Origin: Cytophaga hutchinsonii ATCC 33406
Lineage (GTDB): Bacteria; Bacteroidota; Bacteroidia; Cytophagales; Cytophagaceae
DNA length: 64,000 nucleotides
Assembly (NCBI RefSeq): GCF_000014145.1
Contig: NC_008255.1
Coordinates: 993,501 to 1,057,500, forward strand
Reading direction: 5' to 3'
Below the pieces are notes generated by a model. It was not told the DNA's origin and made no database searches. It saw only the letters and a list, made by a program, of their open reading frames with translations. Shown here piece after piece: positions 27,600 through 37,846 of the stretch. Position numbers and translations under genes: made by a program. Every line of letters starts with the position of its first letter. Positions within the stretch are counted from its first letter, which is position 1.

Positions 27600-28723
27600 T
27601 AACAAAACAAAAGATCCGCGGGCTTGATGAATTAAGAGGTATTGCAGCCGTGATGATTGTGATCTATCATATTTATCAATCCTATTTCAGAGGCATACCT
27701 AATTATAATGCAGAAGGTGTTCTGGTTTTTCCGGAAACATTCAACCCCAATTACAACATATTGAATGAATTGAGCGCCGGTGTAAATCTTTTTTTTGTAC
27801 TGAGCGGATTCCTTATTCATTTATTATATGCCAATAAATATTTTGACTGGCAGGCTTCAAAAGTATTTCTATCAAAACGCTTATTCCGGATTCTGCCCCC
27901 TTATTATGCCTCTGTAGCTATAGCTCTGGCAGGCGGCTTGGTGATCAGTTATTTGAAAATAGACATATGGAATGTGCTTATGCATGTGCTTTGCATTCAT
28001 AATTTTGATTATGGATATGCTTTCAGCATTCAGGCAGTTTACTGGTCTATTGCTGTAGAAGTACAATTTTATATTCTGTATTGCATGTATCGTTTTATAG
28101 CCGACAGATATACAATTGAACATAAACTTTTATGGTTTTTTGCATTCTGCTTAACTGTTTCAGTAATATATAAATTAGTGCTTTATCTGAGCATTGATAA
28201 TGTAACAATAAGTAATGCAGGAATGCGATGGCTAATGTTGTATAACACAATACTTCGTTTTCCGGAATGGTTACTAGGCGCATTGTTTTTTGAATACTTG
28301 CCGCTTATAAAAAAAATCAAATATAAATATGTGTGGATTTTGCTACTGTTAGTTTTTACAACAGTATTGAACCATTATTTTGTGTGGCATGTATTCGGAT
28401 CCGATCTGGTGTATTCAATTGCATTTTCTTTACTTATTGTATCGTTAACAGATTTGAAAAAGGATGTGGCTCTGTTTGTGTTCCTTGGCAATATTTCATA
28501 TTCACTTTATTTAAATCATTTTCTTATTTATTCAGTGTGGGATACAGCATGGCTCCGATTACTTCATCTGCCTCGCGTTGCTTCTGCAGAGCGTATATTG
28601 ATTATGGTTTCAGGGTTCTTTGTATGTATTGCAGGAAGTTATATACTGTACAGGCTTATTGAAAAACCTGCCATGAATTTGAAATCAGTATGGGTAGATG
28701 CTAAATCAGAAAAAAAATCGTAA
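27587..28723 (+). CDS. Acyltransferase family 3 membrane protein
   Basis: 378 residues. Signature first helix IRGLDELRGIAAVMIVIYHI with R-x10-H-type spacing, GVNLFFVLSGFLIHLLY, and YWSIAVEVQFYILYCMYRF. About ten helices. The start overlaps the preceding acyltransferase by 13 bases. Similar in layout to OafA-type O-acetyltransferases without the C-terminal SGNH domain. Target sugar unknown. Confidence 0.9.
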   Translation: MGGVITKQKIRGLDELRGIAAVMIVIYHIYQSYFRGIPNYNAEGVLVFPETFNPNYNILNELSAGVNLFFVLSGFLIHLLYANKYFDWQASKVFLSKRLFRILPPYYASVAIALAGGLVISYLKIDIWNVLMHVLCIHNFDYGYAFSIQAVYWSIAVEVQFYILYCMYRFIADRYTIEHKLLWFFAFCLTVSVIYKLVLYLSIDNVTISNAGMRWLMLYNTILRFPEWLLGALFFEYLPLIKKIKYKYVWILLLLVFTTVLNHYFVWHVFGSDLVYSIAFSLLIVSLTDLKKDVALFVFLGNISYSLYLNHFLIYSVWDTAWLRLLHLPRVASAERILIMVSGFFVCIAGSYILYRLIEKPAMNLKSVWVDAKSEKKS

Positions 28724-28730
28724 CACGCCT

Positions 28731-29840
28731 ATGAATATATTGTTTTTATATATCAATGCATATTCTTCTGTAGGCGGCATACAAAAATTCAATCAGAATT
28801 TTTTACATGCCTTAAAGCAACTGAATGCAGCTGACAATACTATAACGAGCCTCTCTTTATCTGATAAAACAGAAGATCTTCCACATGCCGCACACACACA
28901 TTTTAACACTGCGGATGGAAGCCGTATGAAATTTTTAATGAAAGCAGTGAAACTTTCATTAAAATCGGATGTTGTCGTTTTCGGACATATAAATTTATTT
29001 TTTCCTCTGATATTGATTTTGAAAATTTTATTAAGAAAAAAAATCGTATTGATTACACATGGGATAGAGATTTGGCGACCATTGGGTTTTTTTACAAAAA
29101 AATGCCTGTCTCTGATTGATACGGTTATAACAGTAAGTAATTTCACTAAAAATAAAATAATAGAAATACATAATGTTCCTGCACATAAGATAAAAATCCT
29201 TTGGAATACGCTGGATCCGGAATTTGATGCGTCTGTAAAAAATGAAAAGCCTGAATATCTCATGCAACGTTTTGGAATTGCTCCGTCAGATAAGGTAATT
29301 CTGACAGTTTGCAGATTGGTAGCCGGAGAAAAAAACAAAGGCTACGACAAAGTAATTCAAAGCCTGAAAGAAATAAAAAAACAAATACCGGGCGTGAAAT
29401 ATTTGTTAGCCGGCAAATACGATCTGATAGAAAAACAACGTCTGGATAATCTCATAGAAGAACATGCCTTACAGCAACAGGTGATATTTTCCGGATATAT
29501 TAAAACAGAAGAGCTTCCGGATATATATAGCTTATGTGATGTTTTTATTATGCCTTCTTCTAAAGAAGGTTTTGGAATTGTATTTCTTGAGGCATTGGTA
29601 AAAGGAAAACCTGTGATAGCGGGAAATAAAGACGGCAGTGTGGATGCTTTATTGAATGGTGAACTAGGGTTGCTTATTGATCCGGAGGACCAGTATGCAA
29701 TTACTACTGCACTGGTAGATACATTGAGCATGAAAGCGGATAGTCGCTTTTATAATGTCAATGAACTTCACGATAAAACAATCAACACATTTGGTATGAA
29801 AGCATTCACCAATCGCATAAACGATATTTTAATTAGTTAA
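28731..29840 (+). CDS. Glycosyltransferase family 4
   Basis: 369 residues from ATG 28731. The frame is open from 28698, inside the previous gene, but ATG 28731 lies seven bases after that stop and begins the standard strand MNILFLYINAYSSVGGIQKF. Donor domain: VILTVCRLVAGEKNKGYDK, IFSGYIKTEELPDIYSLCD and FIMPSSKEGFGIVFLEALV (E-x7-E), then KPVIAGNKDGS. A normal-length GT4 of the repeat-unit assembly set. Confidence 0.9.
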   Translation: MNILFLYINAYSSVGGIQKFNQNFLHALKQLNAADNTITSLSLSDKTEDLPHAAHTHFNTADGSRMKFLMKAVKLSLKSDVVVFGHINLFFPLILILKILLRKKIVLITHGIEIWRPLGFFTKKCLSLIDTVITVSNFTKNKIIEIHNVPAHKIKILWNTLDPEFDASVKNEKPEYLMQRFGIAPSDKVILTVCRLVAGEKNKGYDKVIQSLKEIKKQIPGVKYLLAGKYDLIEKQRLDNLIEEHALQQQVIFSGYIKTEELPDIYSLCDVFIMPSSKEGFGIVFLEALVKGKPVIAGNKDGSVDALLNGELGLLIDPEDQYAITTALVDTLSMKADSRFYNVNELHDKTINTFGMKAFTNRINDILIS

Positions 29841-29842
29841 CT

Positions 29843-31015
29843 ATGAAGATAGCTGTTGTCATACCATCTTTTTATCCGGCAGTTGTTTATGGAGGTACTA
29901 TATTTTCTTCCCTGAATACGTGTAAGGAACTTGTGAAGCTAGGTCAAGAAGTATTTGTAAGTACAACAAATACAAATATGTACAAACGCCTCGAAGTTCC
30001 TCGCAATAAATGGACAGAGCTTCAGGGAATACATGTTAAATATTATAATGAAACAATCGTAGATAAATTATCACTGCGCCTGATAACGTCTGTATGGAAG
30101 GATATAAGAAATGCAGACGTGATACATGTTCAGGCAATATACAATACACCTGTTCCTGCATCTCTTTTTTATGCCAGAATGCTGGGTAAGCCGGTATTAC
30201 TATCTCCAAGAGGTGTAATGGGGGATTGGATAATGAATCAGGGAAATAGTTTCAAAAAAACGTGGTTGAAATTTCTGATCAAACCGTTTGCAAACCGTGT
30301 AACATGGCATGCTACAGCTGATCAGGAAGCGCAGGAAATCCGTTCGAGATTTCCCAATGCCAAAATTGCTATTATTCCGAATGGTATAGATACAGAATAT
30401 TTTGCAGCTACACCTTGGTTAAGCCGTATAGATTTTTTAAAACAGTTTACAGGAAAAGAATTCAATGGTGATACAAAGGTAATTGTATCCATGGGAAGAA
30501 TCCATAAAAAGAAAGGATTGGATTTATTGATAGATGCCTTTGATCAGGTACTTAAAACCCTACCCGATACAGTGTTGCTGATTGCCGGTCAGGATGAAGG
30601 TGAATTAGCACAATTGCAGCAACGCATTGATAAATACAGATTACAGGATAAAATTATTTTTACCGGAGCATTAAATGACGCAGATAAAAAAACTTTTTTA
30701 ATACATGCAGATTTATTTGCACTCACTTCACATAATGAGAATTTTGGAAATGTATATGCAGAAGCCCTTGCTTCAGGTTTGCCTGTTGTGACATCAATAT
30801 ATACCCCCTGGCTGGATCTGGAACAGAATGGCTGCGGAAAAGCTGTTGGATTAAATGTTGATGAGATAAAGCAGGCATTGCTCGACTATTTGAATATAGA
30901 TAAAACATTGGTTGCATCCGCTGCACGTTCGTATATTGCAGCATATAGCTGGGAGAGTATTGGTAAAAGGTTTCAAAAAGTATTTGAAGATTTAAAGAAT
31001 AACGAAAATGAATAA
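29843..31015 (+). CDS. Glycosyltransferase family 4
   Basis: 390 residues, starting KIAVVIPSFYPAVVYGGTIF. The donor domain has VIVSMGRIHKKKGLDLLID, LIAGQDEGELAQLQQRIDK, IIFTGALNDADKK and HNENFGNVYAEALASGLPVV, where N-F-G replaces the common G-F-G. Two bases after the previous GT4 stop; overlaps the following GT2 gene by eight bases. Clearly one transcription unit. Sugar unknown. Confidence 0.9.
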   Translation: MKIAVVIPSFYPAVVYGGTIFSSLNTCKELVKLGQEVFVSTTNTNMYKRLEVPRNKWTELQGIHVKYYNETIVDKLSLRLITSVWKDIRNADVIHVQAIYNTPVPASLFYARMLGKPVLLSPRGVMGDWIMNQGNSFKKTWLKFLIKPFANRVTWHATADQEAQEIRSRFPNAKIAIIPNGIDTEYFAATPWLSRIDFLKQFTGKEFNGDTKVIVSMGRIHKKKGLDLLIDAFDQVLKTLPDTVLLIAGQDEGELAQLQQRIDKYRLQDKIIFTGALNDADKKTFLIHADLFALTSHNENFGNVYAEALASGLPVVTSIYTPWLDLEQNGCGKAVGLNVDEIKQALLDYLNIDKTLVASAARSYIAAYSWESIGKRFQKVFEDLKNNENE

Positions 31016-31799
31016 TCTTACTGTATTAATCATTACGTATAATGAAGACCCGAATATTCATCGGGTGCTGGAAAAGCTGCGTTGGGCTGAAAAAATAGTG
31101 TTGCTCGATAGCGGAAGTACAGATGAAACATTGTCTATAGCCGGTACATTTTCAAACGTAGAGGTTGTTTACAGAAAATTTGATTCTTTTGCTGAACAAT
31201 GCAATTTTGGGTTAAGTCTGATAAAAACAGAATGGGTGTTGTCTCTTGATGCAGATTATGTATTAACGGAGCCATTAATTGCAGAAATAAAGCATGCTGT
31301 TACTGACACAACAGTGGATGCCTGGAACGTATGTTTTCGCTTTTGTGTATATGGATATCCGCTACGTTCAGATAACACAACACCCAGGCCAATACTATTT
31401 CGTACATTGAAAGGTAATTATTATAATGATGGTCACGCACACAGACTTGCCGTTCAGGGCAAGGAAAGTAATTTTAAAAATAAAATTTTACATGATGATC
31501 GTAAAGATCTGAGTCGCTGGTTTAAAAACCAGGATAGTTACGCTCTAAAGGAGTGTCAGAAGCTTATTCAAAAACCATACGAGGAACTACGCCCTATTGA
31601 TAAGATCCGAAAATTGAAATGGATTGCACCGTTTATGGTGTTCTTTTATTCTCTATTTATAAAAGGGTTAATTCTTGATGGTTGGCACGGGTGGTATTAT
31701 ACATTACAACGTACCATGGTAGAAATTATGTTTACGCTGCGTTTAATTGAAGCAGAAAAAATTAATAAGCAAGCAAAAGAATACGCTAAGACAAAATAG
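31008..31799 (+). CDS. Glycosyltransferase family 2 (WaaE/KdtX-like)
   Basis: 263 residues. It begins NLTVLIITYNEDPNIHRVLE; then KIVLLDSGSTDETLSIA and the metal site WVLSLDADYVL (DAD). This short form, with D-S-G-S-T-D and a Trp-rich C-terminal half (FMVFFYSLFIKGLILDGWHGWYY broken over a helix), resembles the WaaE/KdtX and LpsE-like GT2 group. The C-terminal hydrophobic stretch may contact the membrane. Overlaps the preceding GT4 gene by eight bases. Confidence 0.88.
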   Translation: MNNLTVLIITYNEDPNIHRVLEKLRWAEKIVLLDSGSTDETLSIAGTFSNVEVVYRKFDSFAEQCNFGLSLIKTEWVLSLDADYVLTEPLIAEIKHAVTDTTVDAWNVCFRFCVYGYPLRSDNTTPRPILFRTLKGNYYNDGHAHRLAVQGKESNFKNKILHDDRKDLSRWFKNQDSYALKECQKLIQKPYEELRPIDKIRKLKWIAPFMVFFYSLFIKGLILDGWHGWYYTLQRTMVEIMFTLRLIEAEKINKQAKEYAKTK

Positions 31800-31812
31800 A
31801 TTGTACAGTATA

Positions 31813-32871
31813 ATGAATAATGATTTGAAACAACCAGCAGCAGACAATAAGTTTTATTTCTTAGAACTTATGCGCACATTAGCTGCATTATATGTTGTTG
31901 GTGTTCATATCCATCAGATTGTTGATTTTGGCAAGATCGGCTCAATGCTTTTTGCATTTGGACAGGAGGCGGTTATGATTTTTTTTGTGTTATCAGGCTT
32001 TGTAATTTATTATTCTGCAGAAAATAAAAAAACACTTACAATTCCTCAATATTTCAAAGCGCGTTTTCTACGTATTTACCCTGTATTTATTCTTGCATGT
32101 TTGTTAACCTACGTTGCTAAATCTTTTATATCAGATGAGTGGCTGGATTTTCAATGGATTTCATTTCTTGAGAACATATGTATGCTTCAGGATTTTTCAA
32201 CCGGTAAGCCTGGCGTATGGATACAGCCATTTATGGGTAATACACCTTTATGGTCATTGAGTTATGAATGGTGGTTCTATATGCTTTTTATTCCCATCTA
32301 TTTTTATATTCCTGAAAATCGGAGGTATTTATATGTTGGGATAATTTCCTCCGCGGCATTGGTCGTTTATCTGATTTTTCCCAATCAGATTTGTCTTTGG
32401 CTTAGTTACTTCATATTATGGTGGCTTGGAGCAGAAGTATCAAGGAAGCATATGCAGCCTGATTCTGTAAACCTCAACACACTTAAAAAAACACTTTTTA
32501 TCACAGCTGCCTTACTGGTTTTATTGCTTGTATATCTGCTATACTGGAAAACAGACCACACAATTTTATTTGGATTATTTCCTGTATTATTTATAAGACA
32601 TTTTGTAGCTTCTATGATCTTTGTTACGGTATTGTGGAACATATCAAAGAATACGTTTAATATCGGTTCTGCAAACCTGCTGGTCCGTCTTGCTCCATAT
32701 ACCTATGCGATATATGTTTTCCATTACCCGGTCTTGTTGATGTTCGAAAAAACAGGATGGATATTCAGCATCTGGGGAATGGCTGCTTCTTTAGTTGCCA
32801 TGCTTTTATTAGCAATAATTGCAGAAGAGGTTTTTCAGAAGAATATTGTTCGGTGGTTTAAGAAGATATAA
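31813..32871 (+). CDS. Acyltransferase family 3 membrane protein
   Basis: 352 residues from ATG 31813. The frame opens earlier (31747), inside the GT2 gene, but those 22 residues are lysine-rich and unlike the family, so the later ATG is preferred. Landmarks: FLELMRTLAALYVVGVHIHQ, AVMIFFVLSGFVIYYSA, PLWSLSYEWWFYMLFIPIYF. About ten helices. It shares the SYEWWFY motif with the acyltransferase at 41444, so those two are probably closer relatives. Confidence 0.9.
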   Translation: MNNDLKQPAADNKFYFLELMRTLAALYVVGVHIHQIVDFGKIGSMLFAFGQEAVMIFFVLSGFVIYYSAENKKTLTIPQYFKARFLRIYPVFILACLLTYVAKSFISDEWLDFQWISFLENICMLQDFSTGKPGVWIQPFMGNTPLWSLSYEWWFYMLFIPIYFYIPENRRYLYVGIISSAALVVYLIFPNQICLWLSYFILWWLGAEVSRKHMQPDSVNLNTLKKTLFITAALLVLLLVYLLYWKTDHTILFGLFPVLFIRHFVASMIFVTVLWNISKNTFNIGSANLLVRLAPYTYAIYVFHYPVLLMFEKTGWIFSIWGMAASLVAMLLLAIIAEEVFQKNIVRWFKKI

Positions 32872-33068
32872 AAACATCTGTATGAATTATATTGAATGAG
32901 TAAAATATTTATTTGAATTCCTTTATCTTGACGGTGGCAGAGGCATTCAATTTTATATGTTACCTGTCTTAGCTGAATAATACATAATATTCAGTACAAG
33001 ATTCTGATTTGGAATCATGTTAATAATATTTGTTAATAGTTGTAAACTTTCTTGTTTTAAATTGTAAT

Positions 33069-34133
33069 ATGAATCGTATACCATATCTAGACGGAATCCG
33101 CGGCGTTGCAATTATTCTTGTATTAATAGGTCATGGATTTTATTCTATAGGAATATCAAATGAATTGATCCGGATTATTTTTGGTAACGCACATTTGGGA
33201 GTAATGATTTTTTTTTCTTTAAGTGGTTATCTTATTACCAATTTGTTACTGAATGAACAGGAAAAAACAGGGACGATTCATCTTGGTAAATTTTACCTTA
33301 GAAGAGCGATCAGAATTTTTCCTGTGTTTTATCTTTATTTATCGATTATAGCAGTATTGGTATTTGTTTTCAGGTATCTGGAAATAGATATAATTGATCT
33401 TGTATTTGCCTCAGTATATCTTACTAATTATAAAAATCTGATTGGCGGAGAATCTTTCTCGCCTGATTATTGGTATATAGGGCATTTCTGGACTCTTTCA
33501 TTGGAAGAACAGTTTTACCTTGTATGGCCATCATTATTGTTTTTCTGTAGTTTAAAATGGCTGCGTCGTATCCTTCCCATAGTTTTGTTTATGTTTCCGA
33601 TTGTACGGGTTGTTTCTTATGCCCTGTTTGAGGATCAGCGTGGACAGATTGGAATGATGCTGCATACAATGAGTGACGCAATATTCTGGGGATGCTACAT
33701 GGCTTTACTGGAAAGATATAATAAGGAGAGCGTTAAAAAAGTATTAACCGTACTGAAAGAAAATATATATATCCCAATCGGCCTTCTGCTATTTATATTT
33801 ATACTATCGCCTGTTATGGCAATGCTTTTTAAAGGTGCATACAATCTCTCTATAGGCTTCACCCTGGAAAGTATTTCAATCGGAATATTGTTGCTATTTA
33901 TAATTCATGAAAAACCGTCTTTTGCAGGATTTCTGAATGGTAAAATTATAAGCTACATAGGGGTGCTTTCTTATAGTTTATACATATGGCAACAGCTATT
34001 TTTAAACCATTCAGCTACGGGAATTATTTATATGTTCCCGTTGAATATTATCCTGGCAGCAGGTGCTGCATACATATCGTATACATGTGTTGAAAAACCA
34101 ATATTACAATTAAAGAAAAAAATTAATTCTTAA
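33069..34133 (+). CDS. Acyltransferase family 3 membrane protein
   Basis: 354 residues from ATG 33069 (MNRIPYLDGIRGVAIILVLIG, then HG with the conserved His). A TTG 13 codons upstream (33030) is open but adds nothing family-like. Other landmarks: LGVMIFFSLSGYLITNLLLN, FYLRRAIRIFPVFYLYL and HFWTLSLEEQFYLVWPSLLF, which are textbook OafA-like motifs. It is 197 bases from the previous gene and so may have its own promoter. It ends in a strong bidirectional hairpin at 34125-34173. Confidence 0.92.
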   Translation: MNRIPYLDGIRGVAIILVLIGHGFYSIGISNELIRIIFGNAHLGVMIFFSLSGYLITNLLLNEQEKTGTIHLGKFYLRRAIRIFPVFYLYLSIIAVLVFVFRYLEIDIIDLVFASVYLTNYKNLIGGESFSPDYWYIGHFWTLSLEEQFYLVWPSLLFFCSLKWLRRILPIVLFMFPIVRVVSYALFEDQRGQIGMMLHTMSDAIFWGCYMALLERYNKESVKKVLTVLKENIYIPIGLLLFIFILSPVMAMLFKGAYNLSIGFTLESISIGILLLFIIHEKPSFAGFLNGKIISYIGVLSYSLYIWQQLFLNHSATGIIYMFPLNIILAAGAAYISYTCVEKPILQLKKKINS

Positions 34134-34173
34134 TGCATCATTTGTATCGGATACAAATGATGCATTAAGAATT
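34125..34173. terminator. Perfect 24-bp inverted repeat, bidirectional terminator
   Basis: aattcttaatgcatcatttg... at 34125-34148 is exactly complementary to 34150-34173, with one base between. It lies between convergent genes and includes the stop codon of the acyltransferase (34131-34133). Weak poly-U on both sides, but the stem is long and perfect. Confidence 0.75.
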
Positions 34174-34175
34174 AT

Positions 34176-35168
34176 CTATTTTGCACCTAGCAGTCCTTTT
34201 ATTTTACTGAAAATCCGTTGAGACAAGAGCCAGTTATTTTGTTTTCGGAACGCCTTACTATACCAGCGTTTTGTGAAAGATTCAATGTTAGCAGGATAGG
34301 GCCTTTGGTCTGCAAAATCAACCATATGATTTAATAAAACAGAATATCTGATATGTGATTCAAAATATTTTTTATACACATCAGAAACATTGTTTCTCAG
34401 ATTTTCATAGTCTGTTTGTTTTGCTTTTAATATTGCATAAATGTTTTCTACGTCTGATTCTGCTATTCGTACATAGTAATTATCTTCTTCGATACTGAAA
34501 GGAACCCACTCATCAGCAATAATAACAGGAACGCTGCCAAGAGCCATCGTTTCTATTATTCTGTGAGAGTAGGAGGCAATGCCTCTCGGACACAGTACAA
34601 AATAACTGGACAATATATCTTCTAAGTACGTTTCTTTTTCAAAATCAGAATGATTGTACCAACGTTTAATTTCAGCTACTTTATATTCACTCGATTCATT
34701 TCTGTACGCATTAAATAATTTTATTCTGAACGGATGTGAGCAAGAACCGGAAAATGTAAAAAGTAATTTTTTATTCTGAATCGTGGAATGATTAACTGCT
34801 TCTATCTTATCATTTGGCAAAGATAAATGCGGCCAGGAACGATGTATTTCCGGATTAAACTTATGTTTTTCAAGTGATGTATAAAATCCGGGCAGAAAGC
34901 CCGGAGGACAATCTTCATAGTTTATGCTATAAAGTGGAATGTTTTTTTTGAGATAAAAATTAACAAGATTCTGATAACTGGGAATGTCCTTCCATGTTTT
35001 AAAAGAAGCTGATTCTAAAATTATAACCAATTCAGCGTCATTAATATTTGTAGTTAGTTCAAAGTTGTTAAATGAAGGAACTTTATTAATTAATCCCGAA
35101 ATCCTCGGAAGTTCATTGCGTTCAAAATCTTTCAATTCTGCAGGTTGAACAAGTAATATTTTTTTCAT
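34176..35168 (-). CDS. Exostosin-family (GT47-like) glycosyltransferase
   Basis: 330 residues. The C-terminal half has the exostosin signature: LLFTFSGSCSHPFRIKLFNA, later SSYFVLCPRGIASYSHRIIE, TMALGSVPVIIADEWVPF and DNYYVRI. This domain, best known from animal heparan sulfate polymerases and plant GT47 enzymes, is also found in bacterial polysaccharide loci. No signal peptide or membrane helix, so it acts in the cytoplasm. It stands beside genes that make UDP-GlcA and UDP-Xyl, which fits the type of donor used by GT47 enzymes; that link is inference. Confidence 0.82.
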   Translation of the reverse strand: MKKILLVQPAELKDFERNELPRISGLINKVPSFNNFELTTNINDAELVIILESASFKTWKDIPSYQNLVNFYLKKNIPLYSINYEDCPPGFLPGFYTSLEKHKFNPEIHRSWPHLSLPNDKIEAVNHSTIQNKKLLFTFSGSCSHPFRIKLFNAYRNESSEYKVAEIKRWYNHSDFEKETYLEDILSSYFVLCPRGIASYSHRIIETMALGSVPVIIADEWVPFSIEEDNYYVRIAESDVENIYAILKAKQTDYENLRNNVSDVYKKYFESHIRYSVLLNHMVDFADQRPYPANIESFTKRWYSKAFRKQNNWLLSQRIFSKIKGLLGAK

Positions 35169-35333
35169 ATTTCTTAATGTATTAAAAAAATCTGTTAGAA
35201 TAAAATATTAAAACAAACACCTTAATATATTCTAAAAATCTTTTTAGTTCGTAACAGATGCGCTATGATAATTTTATCATAGCGCATTACTTTCAGCACA
35301 TATCAATGCCTGATAATGATTTCGGAATTATGA

Positions 35334-36314
35334 TCAGTTCTTTTTAAATTCTTTTGGCAAGACATCCCAGTCTTCCTTAGGAAGTGATTTGAAATAGTCG
35401 TAGGTAATTTTCAAACCTTCTTCTCTGGAAACCTTAGGTTCCCAGCCTAATAGTTCTTTTGCTTTTGTGATATCCGGCTTGCGCTGTTTGGGATCATCTG
35501 TAGGCAATGGTTTAAAAGTAATTTTTACATTTGAACCGGTAAGCTTAATGATTTCCTGTGCAAAATCGTTGATGGTGATCTCTACCGGATTCCCGATGTT
35601 TACCGGATACGCATAATCACTCATCAATAAGCGGTAAATACCTTCAACCAGATCACTCACATAACAGAATGAACGCGTCTGTGTACCATCACCAAAAGAA
35701 GTAAGATCTTCTCCTCTTAACGCCTGGCCAATGAATGCAGGCAATACACGTCCGTCATTGAGACGCATTCTCGGGCCATAGGTATTGAAGATACGTACAA
35801 TACGTGTCTCTACCTGATGATACGTGTGGTAAGCCATCGTAATAGCTTCCTGAAAACGTTTTGCTTCATCGTATACACCACGCGGACCAATCGGGTTTAC
35901 ATTACCCCAGTAGTCTTCTGTCTGTGGGTGAATCAGCGGATCACCATATACTTCAGAAGTAGAAGCAATCAGCATACGTGCTTTTTTAGCACGCGCCAAT
36001 CCCAGTAAATTATGTGTTCCCAAAGAACCAACTTTCAAGGTCTGGATCGGAATCTTTAAATAGTCAATCGGACTTGCCGGTGATGCAAAATGAAGGATAT
36101 AATCTAAATCACCTGCAACATGCACAAACTTGGAAACGTCGTGATTATAAAATTCGAAATTTTCCAGCGGAAATAAATGTTCAATATTTTTAAGATTTCC
36201 TGTAATAAGGTTATCCATCCCGATTACATGATAGCCTTCTTTAATAAAACGGTCACATAAGTGTGATCCTAAAAAACCGGCCGCTCCGGTGATAAGTACT
36301 CTTTTTTTAGCCAT
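35334..36314 (-). CDS. UDP-glucuronate decarboxylase (UDP-xylose synthase)
   Basis: 326 residues, extended SDR. NAD-binding [11 protein letters not shown] (Gly 10, 13, 16), [15 protein letters not shown], the substrate loop [20 protein letters not shown], the [10 protein letters not shown] strand, and catalytic Tyr 148 / Lys 152 (YDEAK). DTRRPDI-type C-terminal features appear as [29 protein letters not shown] is the hallmark of UXS rather than epimerases. It converts UDP-GlcA to UDP-xylose in the cytosol. The dehydrogenase that makes UDP-GlcA is encoded 209 bases upstream on the same strand. Confidence 0.93.
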   Translation of the reverse strand: MAKKRVLITGAAGFLGSHLCDRFIKEGYHVIGMDNLITGNLKNIEHLFPLENFEFYNHDVSKFVHVAGDLDYILHFASPASPIDYLKIPIQTLKVGSLGTHNLLGLARAKKARMLIASTSEVYGDPLIHPQTEDYWGNVNPIGPRGVYDEAKRFQEAITMAYHTYHQVETRIVRIFNTYGPRMRLNDGRVLPAFIGQALRGEDLTSFGDGTQTRSFCYVSDLVEGIYRLLMSDYAYPVNIGNPVEITINDFAQEIIKLTGSNVKITFKPLPTDDPKQRKPDITKAKELLGWEPKVSREEGLKITYDYFKSLPKEDWDVLPKEFKKN

Positions 36315-36353
36315 TAGTATTTGTGTATTTTGAATGATAAAGTACTAATTATG

Positions 36354-36503
36354 AAATTCCAAATAACAAAAAACAAATTCCAAACCTACTTAAAGTATAT
36401 TCCAAATAACAAATTCCAAAACAGAAACAACTATTCGTTGTAGCTTACCTAATGAATTAGACATTTTTTCCGTTTGAAATTTGTTATTTGTATTTTGGAA
36501 TTT
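36354..36503. repeat. Inverted repeat with CCAAATAACAAA units
   Basis: Arms 36354-36385 and 36472-36503 match in 28 of 32 positions as inverted copies (aaattccaaa...caaac). A third, shorter direct copy (attccaaataacaaattcc...) is at 36399-36422. Lies between the decarboxylase and dehydrogenase genes. Could be a dispersed intergenic repeat or fold in the shared transcript. Confidence 0.7.
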
Positions 36504-36523
36504 ATTCTGAAATGTTAATTGTT

Positions 36524-37846
36524 TTATTCTGCTTTTAGTCCGATGCAGTAGTAATCAAATCCCAGTGTTTTCATTTCTTTGGGATCATAAATATTTCTTC
36601 CGTCGAAAATTGCCTTACCCTTCATTTTGCTTTTTACCACGTCAAAATCCGGAGAACGGAATTCAGACCATTCGGTAACGATCAGTAATCCATCAATACC
36701 CTCCAATACTTCCAGCGGATCCTGTGCATAGGTGATGGTGTCTTTTAATGTATGAGATGCTTCATGCATGGCAACCGGGTCATATGCAATAACGCTTGCG
36801 CCTGCTTTTAATAACTCCGGAATGATTACCAATGATGGCGCCTCACGCATATCATCTGTCTTTGGTTTGAAAGATAAACCCCAAACGCCGAATTTCTTTC
36901 CTTTCAGATCGTTGTTGAAATACTTGTTTACTTTTTTAACAAGTACGTATTTCTGATCGTCATTTACATCTTCAACAGCGCTTAACACGCGCATGTCGTA
37001 CCCGTTTTGTTTCGCTGTCTTGATCAGTGCTTTCACATCTTTTGGAAAACAGGAACCGCCATAACCTACACCCGGATAAATGAATTTATTTCCGATACGT
37101 GCATCCGAACCGATTCCTTTGCGAACCAGATTAACATCTGCACCTACGATCTCACATAAGTTTGCAATGTCGTTCATAAAGCTGATCTTAGTTGCAAGCA
37201 TAGAGTTTGCCGCATACTTAGTCATTTCAGCTGAAGGAATATCCATGAAGAAAATCGGGTGACCGTTTAACAGGAACGGCTTGTATAATTTGCGCATGGT
37301 TTCTTCTGCCTGAGGAGCATCTATACCAACCACAATACGGTCAGGTTTCATGAAGTCATCAATAGCGGCACCTTCTTTTAAGAATTCGGGGTTGGAAGAT
37401 ACATATGCCGTTAAGGAAGCATTACGTTTTCCCAGTTCTTCCTGAAGTGCTTTTTTAACTTTTAAGGAAGTACCTACCGGAACCGTACTTTTTGTAACAA
37501 CAACAATATCATTTTTCATAGATTGTCCGATTGCAGTTGCAACAGCCAATACATATTTCAGATCCGCGCTTCCATCCTCTCCGGGAGGGGTACCAACAGC
37601 AATAAAGGCTACTTCTGCATCAACAATGCTTTGAGATAAATCTGTAGAAAACTTCAAACGCCCCTTTTTAACGTTGCGTTCTACCATTTCTTCCAGGCCT
37701 GGCTCGTATATCGGTAAAATCCCGTTTTTAAGATTGTCTATTTTTTTCTGATCGATATCTACACATACAACTTCGATACCTACTTCTGCAAAACACGTTC
37801 CCGTTACTAAACCAACGTATCCCGTTCCTACTATTACTATTTTCAT
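36524..37846 (-). CDS. ugd: UDP-glucose 6-dehydrogenase
   Basis: 440 residues. N-terminal NAD site [18 protein letters not shown], then [23 protein letters not shown], the substrate helix [20 protein letters not shown], and the catalytic Cys 266 in [15 protein letters not shown]-terminal [14 protein letters not shown] and DPVA segments complete the family pattern. It oxidises UDP-Glc to UDP-GlcA with two NAD. Paired with the UDP-xylose synthase downstream, it feeds the glycosyltransferases of this locus. Length and motifs are normal. Confidence 0.96.
   Translation of the reverse strand: MKIVIVGTGYVGLVTGTCFAEVGIEVVCVDIDQKKIDNLKNGILPIYEPGLEEMVERNVKKGRLKFSTDLSQSIVDAEVAFIAVGTPPGEDGSADLKYVLAVATAIGQSMKNDIVVVTKSTVPVGTSLKVKKALQEELGKRNASLTAYVSSNPEFLKEGAAIDDFMKPDRIVVGIDAPQAEETMRKLYKPFLLNGHPIFFMDIPSAEMTKYAANSMLATKISFMNDIANLCEIVGADVNLVRKGIGSDARIGNKFIYPGVGYGGSCFPKDVKALIKTAKQNGYDMRVLSAVEDVNDDQKYVLVKKVNKYFNNDLKGKKFGVWGLSFKPKTDDMREAPSLVIIPELLKAGASVIAYDPVAMHEASHTLKDTITYAQDPLEVLEGIDGLLIVTEWSEFRSPDFDVVKSKMKGKAIFDGRNIYDPKEMKTLGFDYYCIGLKAE

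Noticed and set aside
29357-29731. Minus-strand open frame opposite a GT4 gene
   Set aside because: Antisense to a complete, motif-bearing glycosyltransferase.
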